The translations under genes and the position numbers were made by a program. From REEB509 sp049314555 (lineage in GTDB: Bacteria > Pseudomonadota > Alphaproteobacteria > Caulobacterales > Aquidulcibacteraceae): a DNA stretch of 64,000 bases. Each line of letters begins with the position of its first letter. Within the stretch, counting starts at the first letter, position 1. The notes under the pieces were generated by a model. The model did no database searches and was not told the origin of the DNA. It worked only from the letters and a program-made list of their open reading frames with translations. Location: the NCBI GenBank assembly GCA_049314555.1, contig JBMOEW010000005.1, positions 35,466 through 99,465 of the forward strand. The letters run 5' to 3'. Positions 42,674-53,020 of the stretch are shown in pieces.

Positions 42674-44446
42674 TCAGAGTTTCAAGAGCCGGTTGCGCAG
42701 GGCAATGTCTTGCCCTTCGGCAGTGTTTTGAGCGATTAGGCTTTCCAGCAATGTCAGGGCCTGCGCGGCAAAGTGTGCGGCGTCATCCTCCCCTAAGCTT
42801 GCCAGATCTGCCCACAGCTTGGCCCGGCGGCGACGGCTTTCTGGGGCCTTGTCTTCCCACACTGGGCAATGTTGCAGAAGCGCCAGGCTGTCTTCCAAAG
42901 CCATACGGGCGTCGTCGTGTTCGCCAATGGCCAGGGCGGCCACTCCAAAACGCTGCAGCGCGCGGGCATGGGCGTCGCGGGCGGCGAGGTCCTCTGGGCG
43001 GGCGGTGGCGATGGCTTGACGGGCGCGGAGCGCGGTGTGGGCTGCGACCCTGGCTTGGCGGGGCAGATCTGCGCGGCTTGCGGCATCGGCCAGTTTCGCG
43101 GCCGTGATCGCGCGGGCTTGCAGCGTTGCAAGCGCCTGCTGGTCTGGCAAACGGGAGCGCACGTTCAGGGATTCGGCATAGGCCTCGGCGGCTGCGCGGG
43201 CTTCGTTATTGTGCAGAACGGCATCGCCGATGCGGTCGAAGGCGGTGGCAAGGGCGGGCTGCCAGGTCGTAGCGTTTGGTTCAAGGCTCATGCCTTTGAT
43301 GCACAGATCGCGCGCGCGGGTGAACGCCTGCCGGGCCTGATCGTAGGCGCGAACCTGCATTGCGGCGTCACCTTCCAGGACCGCAGCGCCCGCCCGATCG
43401 CGCATCAAAGACACCGCGTCTGGGTCTTTCCTGAGCCATTGTTCAAACAGCTCGCCCGCCTGAAACGCGATGGCGGCAGCCAAGCTGGCTTCGCCGCGAG
43501 ACAGGGCGATATCGGCGCGCCGGCGCATGGCGCGGCCCAGATCCTGGCCCAAAACCGCCGCGTCGCGGTCTTTGGCGGCGAGGTCTGCCAGCAAGCCGAT
43601 CGCTGCGTCGGCGGACTCTAGGGCTGCGTCAGAGTCGTGGAGCCGCTCGCGGACGAGGCTGTGTTTCAGGCGCACAAGGCCCAGATTTCTTTGTACGGAC
43701 TGATCATCTGGCGCATCGGCGTGGGCGGCCAAAGCCAAAGGTAAAAGCCGATCCAGCCAGGCAGCCGCGGCGGGCGCGTCGTTGCGGGCCATTGCCAGGT
43801 CGATTTGGCGATCGAGGCAGGCGCGGGCGTCCGCCATGATCTTGGGATCTTTGGGGAATTGGGTTTGCAGGCCATCCAGGATGGCTGCAGCGCGGGCGGC
43901 GTGGTCTTCGGCGCTATCGTGATTGCCCCCGTTCAGGGCCATATCGGCTTGGCGCATATGGAGGCGCGCGATGGCGTTCAAGGGTGCCGGGTCTTGGCGG
44001 TCTCTAGCATGGACCCTTTCAAACAACTGCGCGGCGGCGGCGAAGGCATCTTGGGCTTCGTCCAGCTGCTCGCAGGCGAGTGCCACTTCGCCGAGCAGAA
44101 AAGCAGCGTCGGCGCGGACGACCTCGTCCAGCGAGGTGCGGAAGGCTTGGCCCGCCTCGATGCGCGCCGCTTTCCAGTCTCCGCGGCGGGCGATCAGGGT
44201 GGCGGCGGCGATGGCTGGGCTGCCGTCGAGGGGGTCGATCGAGGCTGCGAGCCGGTACGCTTCAATTGCCTTGATGGGCGCGCGGGGGGCGGTCAGGTCG
44301 CCGGCGTTCATGGCGGCTTGAACGCGCTGGTCGGCGGGTTTTGTGGGGTCTGAGGCGAAGTCCATCCAGCGCTCATAGGCCGCCGCCTGCGGCGGGGGTT
44401 GGCGATGCCGCGGTGCGGGCATGGGGGCGGGGGCGTCTGAAGGCAC
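42674..44446 (-). CDS. Tetratricopeptide-repeat protein
   Basis: A 590-residue, almost wholly helical protein rich in Ala, Leu, Arg and Asp. Helix pairs of about 34 residues recur, for example ADAAFLLGEVALACEQLDEAQDAF and RFGVAALAIGEHDDARMALEDS. This is typical of TPR/SEL1-like solenoids. No signal peptide or membrane helix is evident; the first 25 residues are Pro-rich. The start is a GTG at 44446. It lies antisense between ftsZ and lpxC, which are usually closer together in related dcw clusters. It probably mediates protein-protein contacts; partner unknown. Confidence 0.8.
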   Translation of the reverse strand: MPSDAPAPMPAPRHRQPPPQAAAYERWMDFASDPTKPADQRVQAAMNAGDLTAPRAPIKAIEAYRLAASIDPLDGSPAIAAATLIARRGDWKAARIEAGQAFRTSLDEVVRADAAFLLGEVALACEQLDEAQDAFAAAAQLFERVHARDRQDPAPLNAIARLHMRQADMALNGGNHDSAEDHAARAAAILDGLQTQFPKDPKIMADARACLDRQIDLAMARNDAPAAAAWLDRLLPLALAAHADAPDDQSVQRNLGLVRLKHSLVRERLHDSDAALESADAAIGLLADLAAKDRDAAVLGQDLGRAMRRRADIALSRGEASLAAAIAFQAGELFEQWLRKDPDAVSLMRDRAGAAVLEGDAAMQVRAYDQARQAFTRARDLCIKGMSLEPNATTWQPALATAFDRIGDAVLHNNEARAAAEAYAESLNVRSRLPDQQALATLQARAITAAKLADAASRADLPRQARVAAHTALRARQAIATARPEDLAARDAHARALQRFGVAALAIGEHDDARMALEDSLALLQHCPVWEDKAPESRRRRAKLWADLASLGEDDAAHFAAQALTLLESLIAQNTAEGQDIALRNRLLKL

Positions 44447-44528
44447 GGGTGTTTAGCTACAGCGAAAATCGCGCCCAGGGATAGGCATGATGATGCAGTC
44501 TGCGCAGTGCTCGGCTATAGGGTTCCCC

Positions 44529-45427
44529 ATGACTTTGCCGGACAACCAACAAACCACCCTTGCGCGCGCTGTGACCTGCGAGGGGATCGGGGTGCACAGC
44601 GGGGCGCTCGCTGCGATGCGGATGCTGCCTGCGCCTGCTGATACCGGGTTTTGGTTTCGCCGCACCGACATCACCGATCGCCCGAACGAAATCCAAGCGC
44701 ACTATAGCCATGTCTTGGATGCCCAACTCGGCACGACGCTTTCGAACCCTGCGGGCGCGATGGTCTTGACGGTGGAACACGTCTTGTCGGCCTGCGTGGG
44801 GATGGGGCTCGATAATGCGATGATCGAGCTTTCGGGCCCTGAGGCACCGATCCTGGACGGCTCGGCGTTGCCCTATGCGCGGCTGATCGCGGAAGCCGGC
44901 TTGGTGGCGCACGGCGTGCCGCGGCGGACTTTGCGTGTGCTCAAAACATGCGAAGCGCCAGACCAGGTGCCGCCATCGGATGAGCAGCCTTGGGTGCGGT
45001 TTGCGCCGCATCTGCCGGGCGAAGATGGCCTGAAAATTTCTGTGGATATCTCTTTTTCGCACCCCGCCATCGGGCGGCAATCTTTCGATTTCGCGCTTTC
45101 CCCAGAGGCGTTTTTGCGCGAGATCGCGCCTGCCCGCACCTTCGGCTTCCTCAAAGACGTGACCCGTCTGCATGCGGCGGGGCGGGCGCTGGGGGCGAGC
45201 CTGGCCAACACCATCGTGCTTTCAGACAGCGGGATCGAAAACCCTGAGGGGTTGCGCTTTCCAGACGAATTCGTGCGGCACAAGGTTTTGGATGCGATTG
45301 GCGATTTGGCGCTGCTCGGGGCAAGGCTGGAGGGTCGCTATCAGGCGTTCAAGCCCGGCCATGCCTTGACCTACGCGCAGATGGTACGGTTTGTGGCGCA
45401 GACGGAAAATTGGGCGCAGGTTGCCGA

Positions 45428-45431
<4 letters not shown>
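44529..45431 (+). CDS. lpxC: UDP-3-O-acyl-N-acetylglucosamine deacetylase
   Basis: The committed zinc-dependent deacetylation of lipid A synthesis. 300 residues. Zinc ligands are H84 (VEHVLSA), H251 and D255 (HKVLDAIGDL), and the catalytic base is H278 (KPGHALTY). These match the E. coli residues H79, H238, D242 and H265 with a constant offset at the C-terminal sites. The ATG at 44529 gives the family N-terminus (TLARAVTCEGIGVHSG follows). The ribosome site is weak. The 3' end overlaps the convergent regulator gene by four bases. Confidence 0.96.
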
Positions 45432-45952
<521 letters not shown>

Positions 45953-46264
45953 GCCACTCTCCTTGGGCTGCCGGTATCCCCAAAATGGGGTGGATTAGGG
46001 GCCTGATGCGATAATCTTTTTGGTCGCGCACATGCCGGTTTGTATCCTCGCACGTCAACATATGTGAGTTTGTGTGTGCGTCAATGTGTGCATGTTAATT
46101 CCTTGTCAGCGGTATCGCCCGCTTTTCGCCATCACGATCGTCATGTATGCAGCGCAGGGTTGGTGGTGCGCGGGGATTCTCAAGTTTTTTGGGATCTGCG
46201 CACCGCCCGGGAAAATTGCGCCCGCCGGGGGAAAACTTCCCCGGCCACAACGCGAGGCCGCGGC
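45953..46264. other. Divergent intergenic region between the XRE regulator and bamD
   Basis: 312 bases with no gene. It contains CCCCA-AAA-TGGGG (45978-45990), a possible operator for the regulator, and a hairpin (GCCGGGG...CCCCGGC with one bulge, 46224-46245) in the bamD leader. The middle is AT-richer than average (gtgagtttgtgtgtgcgtc region). No small ORF with a ribosome site was seen. Confidence 0.4.
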
Positions 46265-47131
46265 ATGTCGGAACTGAAGCAGAAACGCCCGCTTACCCAT
46301 TTGGTTCGTATCGCGAGCCTGGCTGCCCTGGCCGCTGGCCTTGCGGCCTGCGCCGGCAACAGTGACGTGCGGGACGCCCAGCAGTATGTGGAAGAGCCGG
46401 TGTCGGAAATCTACAACCGTGGTGCCGACCTGTTGGACCGGCGCCGGTGGACCGAGGCTGTGGCGGCGTTTGAAGAAGTGGAGCGTCAGCATCCCTATTC
46501 GTCCTGGGCGCGGCGGTCGATGCTGATGACGGCCTATGCCAACTATCAGGCCAATCGCTACGAGGAAGCGATCACGGCGGCGCAGCGCTTTATCACCCTG
46601 CACCCCGGCAACGAAGGCGCGCCTTACGCCTATTATCTGATCGCCACGTGCTATTTTGAGCAGATCGTGGATGTGGGCCGCGATCAGCGCACCACGGAAT
46701 TGGCGTTGCAGGCGCTGCAGGAAGTGACGCGGCGGTTTCCAAACACGCCCTATGCGCGCGATGCTTCCCTCAAGATCGACATGACCAACGATCAGCTCGC
46801 GGGCAAGGAAATGGACGTGGGCCGTTTCTACCTGCGCCAAAATCAAGCGCTTCCGGCGATCAATCGGTTCCGCACGGTTGTGGAAAACGAGAGCTACCAA
46901 CGCACCACGCACGCACCTGAAGCGCTGCACCGGTTGGTTGAGGCCTATTTGACGATCGGCATGACCGAAGAAGCGCAGCGCGCTGCCGCCGTGCTGGGCT
47001 ACAACTACCCCGGCAGCGAATGGTATGCCCGGACCTATGAGCTGATGACCGGCGAAAACGTGCCGATCGTGGGCGAAGAGGAAGCGGAGCGCCGGGGCTG
47101 GTTGTCGCGCACCGTTGGACGGTTGTTCTAG
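46265..47131 (+). CDS. bamD: Outer membrane assembly lipoprotein BamD (ComL)
   Basis: A 288-residue TPR lipoprotein of the BAM complex, which inserts beta-barrel proteins into the outer membrane. The lipobox is LAAC with Cys29 as the acylation site. TPR helices follow: IYNRGADLLDRRRWTEAVAAF, SMLMTAYANYQANRYEEAI, and a YYLIATCYFEQIVDVGRDQ segment typical of BamD. The ATG at 46265 puts a proper lipoprotein signal at the N-terminus; an upstream ATG frame from 46040 is unsupported. The gene is followed directly by ligA, with no recN between them. Confidence 0.95.
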   Translation: MSELKQKRPLTHLVRIASLAALAAGLAACAGNSDVRDAQQYVEEPVSEIYNRGADLLDRRRWTEAVAAFEEVERQHPYSSWARRSMLMTAYANYQANRYEEAITAAQRFITLHPGNEGAPYAYYLIATCYFEQIVDVGRDQRTTELALQALQEVTRRFPNTPYARDASLKIDMTNDQLAGKEMDVGRFYLRQNQALPAINRFRTVVENESYQRTTHAPEALHRLVEAYLTIGMTEEAQRAAAVLGYNYPGSEWYARTYELMTGENVPIVGEEEAERRGWLSRTVGRLF

Positions 47132-47159
47132 GCGCTGCACCCACCCTGGCGGGGTTTTC

Positions 47160-49556
47160 ATGATCGATCCGCGGGCGGTGATCGTCGACAGTCTGTCGGA
47201 GGAGGACGCGCGAACCCTGCTTGCCGCGCTGGCCCAGGAGATCGCGGCGCACGACGCGCGCTATTACCAGCACGACGCCCCCACGATCAGCGACGGCGAT
47301 TACGATGCCCTGCGGGTGTTGAACGCGGCGGTGGAGACGCGGTTTGCGCACCTGGTGCGGGCCGATAGCCCCAGCGGGCGGGTTGGTGCTGCGGCCAGCG
47401 CGGGATTTGGCAAGGTGGTGCATGGCGCGCCGATGCTGAGCCTGGATAACGCCTTTGCGGACGAAGACGTGGTGGCGTTTGAAGAGCGCATCCGACGCTT
47501 CCTGCGGTGGCCGGACGATGAGCCGCTGCAGATTACGGCTGAACCCAAGATCGATGGCTTATCTGCGTCTTTGCGGTACGAAAACGGCGTGCTGGTGCGC
47601 GGCGCGACGCGGGGCGATGGGCGCCAGGGCGAGGATGTCACGGCGAATTTGGCAACGATCAAAGATGTGCCGCAGCGGCTGGTGGGTGCTGGCTTTCCGG
47701 ACGTGATCGAAGTGCGTGGTGAAGTGTTCATGGAGAAGGCTGCCTTCGCGCAGATGAACGCGCGGGCGCTGGCCGCCGGGGAGCAAACCTATGTGAACCC
47801 GCGCAATGCCGCCGCGGGGGCCTTGCGCCAGCTTGATCCTGCGGTCACCGCCATGCGGCCGTTGCGGTTTTTTGCCCACGGGTGGGCTGCGGCAACGGCA
47901 TCGATCAGCGATACCCAATCGGGCACCATGGCCTGCCTTGAGCGGTTTGGGGTGCCGATCAACCCTGGCCTGGTGACCTGCAGCGGCGCTTTGGCTTTGC
48001 TAGAGGCCTATCGCCAGATCCTGGCGGCGCGGGCTGGCCTTGCCTATGAAATCGACGGCGTGGTCTACAAGGTGGACCGGTTGGACCTACAGGCGCGACT
48101 TGGGTTTGTGTCGCGCAGCCCTCGCTTTGCGATCGCGCACAAGTTTCCCGCCGAACAGGCGACGACCACGCTCGAGGGCATCGACATCCAGGTGGGGCGG
48201 ACCGGCGCTTTAACGCCAGTTGCGCGGCTGGCTCGCGTGTTTGTGGGCGGGGTGACCGTCACCAACGCGACGCTGCACAACGCAGACTATATCGCCGGTG
48301 TGGGCAGCGCGGGGGAGGCCATTCGCGGGGGGCGGGACCTGCGGGTTGGCGACACGGTGATTGTGCAGCGGGCGGGCGATGTGATCCCGCAGATTGTGGA
48401 TGTGGTGCTGGAGAATCGCCCGCCAGACGCGGTGGCTTTCGCGTTTCCGCGGGTGTGTCCGTGCCCGCTGGCTACGGCGGTGTTGCCCGAACAGGCGGCC
48501 GGCAAAGGCGAAACCAGCGTGCGGCGGTGTTCGGGCGAGTTTGCGTGTCCTTACCAGCGGATCGAGCACCTGAAGCACTTCTCGTCGCGGCGGGCGATGG
48601 ACATCGAAGGCCTGGGCGACAAGCAAATCGAAGAGTTCTTTGCCGCGGGCTTTCTGCAGGAGCCGGGCGACATCTTCCGCCTTGGCCAGCACCGGGCGGC
48701 GATCCTGGCGCGGGAAGGCTACGGCGAGAAGAGCGTTGCTTTGCTGTTGGCCGCGATTGAGGGGCGTCGCGAGGTGGAGCTGGGGCGGTTCTTGTTTGCC
48801 CTTGGTATTCGCGACGTGGGGGAGAGCACCGGGCAGGTTTTGGCGCGGCACTTTGAGACGTGGGAGGCGTTTCGGGCGGCGGCGGAGCGGGCGGCGCAGG
48901 ATCGGCCGGGGCCTGAGTATCGGGCGCTTCGGGCGATCGAGGGGGTGAGCGAGACGGTATTGCGGACGCTGTTGGACAACGCGGCGCGATTTGTTTCCGG
49001 CGGGTTGTTTGACGATATCGAAACCCAGGGGCTGGCGCTGAAGCTTAGCCGAGTGAGCGCCAAAACCTGGCAGGTGCTTGCTGCGCGCTATGGGTCTTGG
49101 GCGGCGCTTTGTGGTGTTGTGCGGGCGGCGGCGGAACAGACGCCGGGAGACGCCATCGTGCAGCTGGCAAACGTGGATGGGGTGGGGCCGGTTGCGGCGG
49201 AGCGGATCGCCGACTTTTTCGCCGAACCGCACAATCATCAGGTGTTGGAACGGCTGGTGTTTGGCGCCAACGCCAATCCGATGGGCGTGCGGGTGCGGGC
49301 GCAACCGCGGGTAGCGACCCAATCGCCGGTGGCCGGCTTGACCGTTGTGTTTACCGGGACGCTTGAAAAAATGACCCGCGATGAGGCCAAGGCCAAGGCC
49401 AGCGCGTTGGGGGCCAAGGTTTCAGGCAGTGTTTCCAAAAAAACGGACCTTTTGGTGGCCGGCCCAGGGGCGGGATCGAAGCTTACCGACGCTGAGAAAC
49501 TTGGCGTGCGGGTGATCGATGAAGACGCCTGGTTGGCGCTGATTGCGGGGCATTGA
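47160..49556 (+). CDS. ligA: NAD-dependent DNA ligase
   Basis: Seals nicks in DNA using NAD. 798 residues, longer than the E. coli enzyme (671) as is usual in alphaproteobacteria. Ia domain YYQHDAPTISDGDYDAL; adenylation Lys near residue 129 in EPKIDGLSASLRY; zinc cysteines in CPCPLATAV and CSGEFACPYQ (about 433-464); HhH repeats in the middle; a BRCT domain at about 720-798 (LTVVFTGTLEKMTRDEA). The ATG at 47160 follows GGCGGGG. It begins 28 bases after bamD and is probably co-transcribed. Confidence 0.97.
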   Translation: MIDPRAVIVDSLSEEDARTLLAALAQEIAAHDARYYQHDAPTISDGDYDALRVLNAAVETRFAHLVRADSPSGRVGAAASAGFGKVVHGAPMLSLDNAFADEDVVAFEERIRRFLRWPDDEPLQITAEPKIDGLSASLRYENGVLVRGATRGDGRQGEDVTANLATIKDVPQRLVGAGFPDVIEVRGEVFMEKAAFAQMNARALAAGEQTYVNPRNAAAGALRQLDPAVTAMRPLRFFAHGWAAATASISDTQSGTMACLERFGVPINPGLVTCSGALALLEAYRQILAARAGLAYEIDGVVYKVDRLDLQARLGFVSRSPRFAIAHKFPAEQATTTLEGIDIQVGRTGALTPVARLARVFVGGVTVTNATLHNADYIAGVGSAGEAIRGGRDLRVGDTVIVQRAGDVIPQIVDVVLENRPPDAVAFAFPRVCPCPLATAVLPEQAAGKGETSVRRCSGEFACPYQRIEHLKHFSSRRAMDIEGLGDKQIEEFFAAGFLQEPGDIFRLGQHRAAILAREGYGEKSVALLLAAIEGRREVELGRFLFALGIRDVGESTGQVLARHFETWEAFRAAAERAAQDRPGPEYRALRAIEGVSETVLRTLLDNAARFVSGGLFDDIETQGLALKLSRVSAKTWQVLAARYGSWAALCGVVRAAAEQTPGDAIVQLANVDGVGPVAAERIADFFAEPHNHQVLERLVFGANANPMGVRVRAQPRVATQSPVAGLTVVFTGTLEKMTRDEAKAKASALGAKVSGSVSKKTDLLVAGPGAGSKLTDAEKLGVRVIDEDAWLALIAGH

Positions 49557-49676
49557 GGGCACAGCGCTGCGCCACAACCTTGGCGGGCGGATACTTCGGT
49601 CTAAGTACGTTGAGGTTGAAGGTGCGGCGGTCGCATCTTCGGCGGTGTGCGATGTCGCGCACTTTTGGAAACTTCG

Positions 49677-50471
49677 ATGCCCTGGCGTGAGACAATTCCT
49701 GCGCCTGCGCCTGCGCCCTCCGACATGCCACAGTTCGGGGGATGGGCCGCGCTATACCATCGCTACCGGCCGCAATATCCGCCCCATCTTTATGCCCTGT
49801 TGGCCCAAACCGTTGCGGGGCGGGGGGTGTGCGTGGAGCTTGGGGCGGGCACTGGCCAGGCGACGCTTGATCTCAAGACAATGTTTTCGTCTGTGATCGC
49901 GGTGGAGCCGGATGCGGCGATGGCAGGGCTTATCCCTGTGCGCCAAGGGTTGGCCGTGATCCAGGCACCGGCCGAAAGCGCGTTGATCGCTTCTGGTGAG
50001 GCCGATGCCGTGGTGGTGGCCACGGCGCTGCATTGGATGGATGTGCCAAGGGTGTTGGCCCGAGCGGCGGGTTGGCTGAAGCCGGGCGGGGTGTTTTTTG
50101 CCTGCACCTTTGCTACGTCGCAGTATCCTGGGGCACCGCCTGCAGCCACATCCGTGATGCGGCGCTACAGCAAAATGTGGCGCAGCCATATGCACGAACG
50201 CCTCTCTTCCTGGCAGCCGGCAGAGGCCTATTTCCTGGCGGCACCGGACTATGAGGCTGTGCAATCGTTTGAAATCTACACCGACTTCCATTGGAGCCCG
50301 GCGGAAGTCGCAGGCTTCTTGATGACCACATCGTTTGCGCAGGCGTTTGCCGCCGGCGACGGCGAAGCGATCTTAGCAGAGCTTACCCGGGACCTTGAAA
50401 TTGCCACCGATGGCGCAGGCCTTGCGGTGCGGTTCCCGATCGAGGGGGCCTGGACCCGCCGCCGCGCTTAA
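49677..50471 (+). CDS. SAM-dependent methyltransferase (class I)
   Basis: A 264-residue Rossmann-fold methyltransferase. Motif I is VELGAGTGQATL, motif II acidic VEPDAAM, and DAVVVATALHWMD and LKPGGVFFACTF follow. The pattern resembles trans-aconitate or ubiquinone-type Methyltransf_11 members, without a clear substrate. The start is uncertain: ATG at 49677 or the ATG at 49725 (MPQFGGWAALYHRYRP), which begins the more conserved-looking part. Upstream sequence has no obvious Shine-Dalgarno. Convergent with the aminopeptidase gene. Confidence 0.85.
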   Translation: MPWRETIPAPAPAPSDMPQFGGWAALYHRYRPQYPPHLYALLAQTVAGRGVCVELGAGTGQATLDLKTMFSSVIAVEPDAAMAGLIPVRQGLAVIQAPAESALIASGEADAVVVATALHWMDVPRVLARAAGWLKPGGVFFACTFATSQYPGAPPAATSVMRRYSKMWRSHMHERLSSWQPAEAYFLAAPDYEAVQSFEIYTDFHWSPAEVAGFLMTTSFAQAFAAGDGEAILAELTRDLEIATDGAGLAVRFPIEGAWTRRRA

Positions 50472-50495
50472 ATGCAGTTATGGACTGGCGGCGCG

Positions 50496-52307
50496 CTAGA
50501 GGGGCGCGCAGGCCGCTTCAAGCCATTGGCGATCTTCGCCTTCCAGCAGGGGCGCGATCTGTGCCGCGACGTCGGCGTGGTAGGCGTTGACCCAGGCCTT
50601 TTCTTCCGGAGACAACAGGGCGGGCACGATCAGCGCGCGGTCAAGCGGGGCAAGCGTGAGCGTCTCAAAGCCCAGCATGTCGCGTTCGCCGCCCGGAATT
50701 GGCGCAGGCGGGGTCACCACTTGCAGGTTCTCGATGCGGATGCCGTAGGCCCCTTCCTTGTAGTAACCAGGCTCGTTCGAGACGACCATGCCGGGCCGCA
50801 AAGCGACGGTGTTGGGGGCCTTGGCGATGCGGTGTGGGCCTTCGTGAACGCCCAAGTAGCTGCCAACGCCGTGTCCGGTGCCGTGGTCATAATCGAGGCC
50901 CGCTTGCCAGAGTGCGTGTCTGGCCAGCACGTCCAGCGCCGAACCGGTGGTGCCTGCGGGGAAGCGCACCCGCGACAGTGCGACGTGGCCCTTCAAGACA
51001 AGGGTGTAGCGCTCGCGCATTTCGGGGCTTGGGGTGCCGATGGCCACGGTGCGGGTGATATCGGTGGTGCCGTCTTGGTATTGGCCGCCGCTATCGATCA
51101 GGAAGAGTTCGCCCGGCTGCAGGGTGCGGTTGGTGGTTTCAGTGACGCGATAGTGGACGATCGCGCCGTTCGGGCCAGAGCCAGAGATTGAGTCAAACGA
51201 CAGGTCCTGCAGCGCGCCCGTAGCCACGCGCAAGCCCTCCAGCTTTTGGCAGGCGGTGATTTCGTCGATCTGGCCCTTGGGCGCTTCTATTTGCAGCCAC
51301 CGCAGATAGCGGCTGATAGCGGCACCGTCGCGGCGGTGGGCGGAGCGTGCGCCTTCGATCTCCGTCGCGTTCTTGGTGGCCCGGGGCATGATCACGGGGT
51401 CTGGTCCGCGCACGATGGTGGCGCCGGCAGCGCTCAGGGTATTAAACACCCAGGCGGATGAAGACGCTGGATCCACCAGCACCGGCACGCCCTGCATCGC
51501 ACTGAGCGCTGCGGGGAAATCGTCCGGCTCAAACAAGGCAACATCGTTGCCGAGCCATGCACGCAATTCCGGCGTGGTCTTTTCAGGGGCGAGGAACAAA
51601 TCGGCCCGGCCATCGGCGCGCACGATCGCTTCGCCAAGCGGCAACGGCGTGCGGGCGACGTCGCCGCCGCGGATGTTAAACAGCCAGGCGAGCGAGGCGG
51701 GCGCTGTGAGGACCACAGCTTGGGCACCGGCCTCCGCCAGGCTTTGCGCCACGGCTTGGCGCTTCTCGCGGGAGGCTTGCCCGGTGAAACTGTCCTCATG
51801 CGGCTTTACTTGCGCCATAGGGATCGGGGGGCGATCGACCCAGATCGCATCGATTGGGTTGGGGGTCACAGGCACCAAGATAGCGCCCGCGGCACTGACG
51901 CCCGCTTGGATGCGGGCAAGGGCGTCGGGGCTGTGGAGCTTGGGGTCATAGCCGATTTTGGCCCCTGGCTTGGCGTTGGCCTGGAGCCAGCCGGCGGCCC
52001 CTTCTTCCACCAAATCGCGGGCGGCAAAGCAGGCTTCATCCACCTGCGCGCGCACTTGAAGGGTGTAGCGGCCATCGACAAACACGGCGGCCTTGTCTGT
52101 CAGGACGACCGCTGCGCCGGCCGAGCCGGTGAAGCCCGTTAGCCAGGCCAAGCGGTCATAGGCTTCTGGCACATACTCGTTTTGCCATTCGTCCTCGTGG
52201 GGAACGACAAAGCCATCCAGGCCGCGGGAGGCGAGCGCTTGGCGAAGACGGGGCAGGTTGGTGCGGCCAAGGGCTGGGCCGCCTTGGGGGGCATAGGTCT
52301 GAAGCAT
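50496..52307 (-). CDS. Xaa-Pro aminopeptidase (M24B)
   Basis: A 603-residue aminopeptidase P family enzyme that removes N-terminal residues preceding proline. It has the two N-terminal creatinase-like domains and the pita-bread catalytic domain. Metal ligands: FLIDSGGQYQDGTTDITRTV (two Asp), HGVG in GTGHGVGSYLGVHEG (His), SNEPGYY (Glu) and ENLQVV (Glu). This is the long eukaryotic/alphaproteobacterial form (about 600 residues). No signal peptide, so cytoplasmic. The ATG at 52307 begins MLQTYAPQGG. Confidence 0.94.
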   Translation of the reverse strand: MLQTYAPQGGPALGRTNLPRLRQALASRGLDGFVVPHEDEWQNEYVPEAYDRLAWLTGFTGSAGAAVVLTDKAAVFVDGRYTLQVRAQVDEACFAARDLVEEGAAGWLQANAKPGAKIGYDPKLHSPDALARIQAGVSAAGAILVPVTPNPIDAIWVDRPPIPMAQVKPHEDSFTGQASREKRQAVAQSLAEAGAQAVVLTAPASLAWLFNIRGGDVARTPLPLGEAIVRADGRADLFLAPEKTTPELRAWLGNDVALFEPDDFPAALSAMQGVPVLVDPASSSAWVFNTLSAAGATIVRGPDPVIMPRATKNATEIEGARSAHRRDGAAISRYLRWLQIEAPKGQIDEITACQKLEGLRVATGALQDLSFDSISGSGPNGAIVHYRVTETTNRTLQPGELFLIDSGGQYQDGTTDITRTVAIGTPSPEMRERYTLVLKGHVALSRVRFPAGTTGSALDVLARHALWQAGLDYDHGTGHGVGSYLGVHEGPHRIAKAPNTVALRPGMVVSNEPGYYKEGAYGIRIENLQVVTPPAPIPGGERDMLGFETLTLAPLDRALIVPALLSPEEKAWVNAYHADVAAQIAPLLEGEDRQWLEAACAPL

Positions 52308-52496
52308 GAGATAGTGTTAGGGCGATGCGGCCGCGCGCGCAATCGGGCGACGAACATCATCGTTGGCGAAAAGCGGGCGGGCTTGTGACCTCTGTCACGA
52401 CAGGCCTTGCGTGGCGGTGGCAAATCCGTAACGTCACCACACGGCGAGGGGTCGCCTAGCCAGAGGGACGAACCAGTCAGACGGGAAGGACTTACC

Positions 52497-52946
52497 ATGC
52501 GTCGTGTTTTGAAAACCCTGAGTGCCCTTGCGGCCGGTGCGGTGGCGTTTGGCGCTGCGGCCAGCGCGCAGGTGCCAGACCAGTACGCGCGCCAATTGGC
52601 GGGGCAATTGAGCCAGGTGGAAACCACCATGAGCGGCAACGGCTATCGCCGGGACGAGGGGCCGCTTTCTGGCGCGGCCGAATCCGGTGGCACGATGGAC
52701 CATTTGGTGAACTTGCGGGCCGGGCGCAGCTACACCATCGTTGGGGTCTGCGACAACGATTGCAATGATGTGGACATCCGCCTGTACGATCAGAACAACA
52801 ATCTGATCGACGAAGACGTGTTGGTGGACGACATGCCGGTTGTGGAAGTCACGCCCGCATTTAACGGCCCATTCCGCGTTCAAGTGCTGATGCCGGGATG
52901 TTCCACCAGTATTTGCTACTACGCATTCAACGTGTACGGCCGCTAA
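52497..52946 (+). CDS. Secreted PPC-domain-like protein
   Basis: A 149-residue exported protein. Residues 1-24 are a signal peptide (MRRVLKTLSALAAGAVAFG..., cleavage after ASA). The mature part has an L-RAGRSYTIVGVCDNDCNDVDI core followed by a LYDQNNNLI-DEDVLVDDMP segment, the pattern of a bacterial pre-peptidase C-terminal (PPC) type beta sandwich. Four cysteines in the mature region could form two disulphides in the periplasm. GGAAGGA (52484-52490) precedes the ATG. No protease is fused or adjacent. Function unknown. Confidence 0.8.
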   Translation: MRRVLKTLSALAAGAVAFGAAASAQVPDQYARQLAGQLSQVETTMSGNGYRRDEGPLSGAAESGGTMDHLVNLRAGRSYTIVGVCDNDCNDVDIRLYDQNNNLIDEDVLVDDMPVVEVTPAFNGPFRVQVLMPGCSTSICYYAFNVYGR

Positions 52947-52960
52947 ACATAGGCTCTGAC

Positions 52961-52990
52961 GATCGGCACAGGCCACGGCCTGTGTCGATC
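52961..52990. terminator. Hairpin between the PPC-like gene and prmA
   Basis: GATCGGCACAGGCC (52961-52974) pairs with GGCCTGTGTCGATC (52977-52990) with one G-T wobble and a four-base loop, 15 bases after the PPC-like stop. The following T run is short (TT), so it may act as a weak intrinsic terminator or as an RNA-stabilising 3' hairpin. Confidence 0.6.
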
Positions 52991-53020
52991 TTGGGCTGCG
53001 GGCCGCAACGCCGCGCGCCA

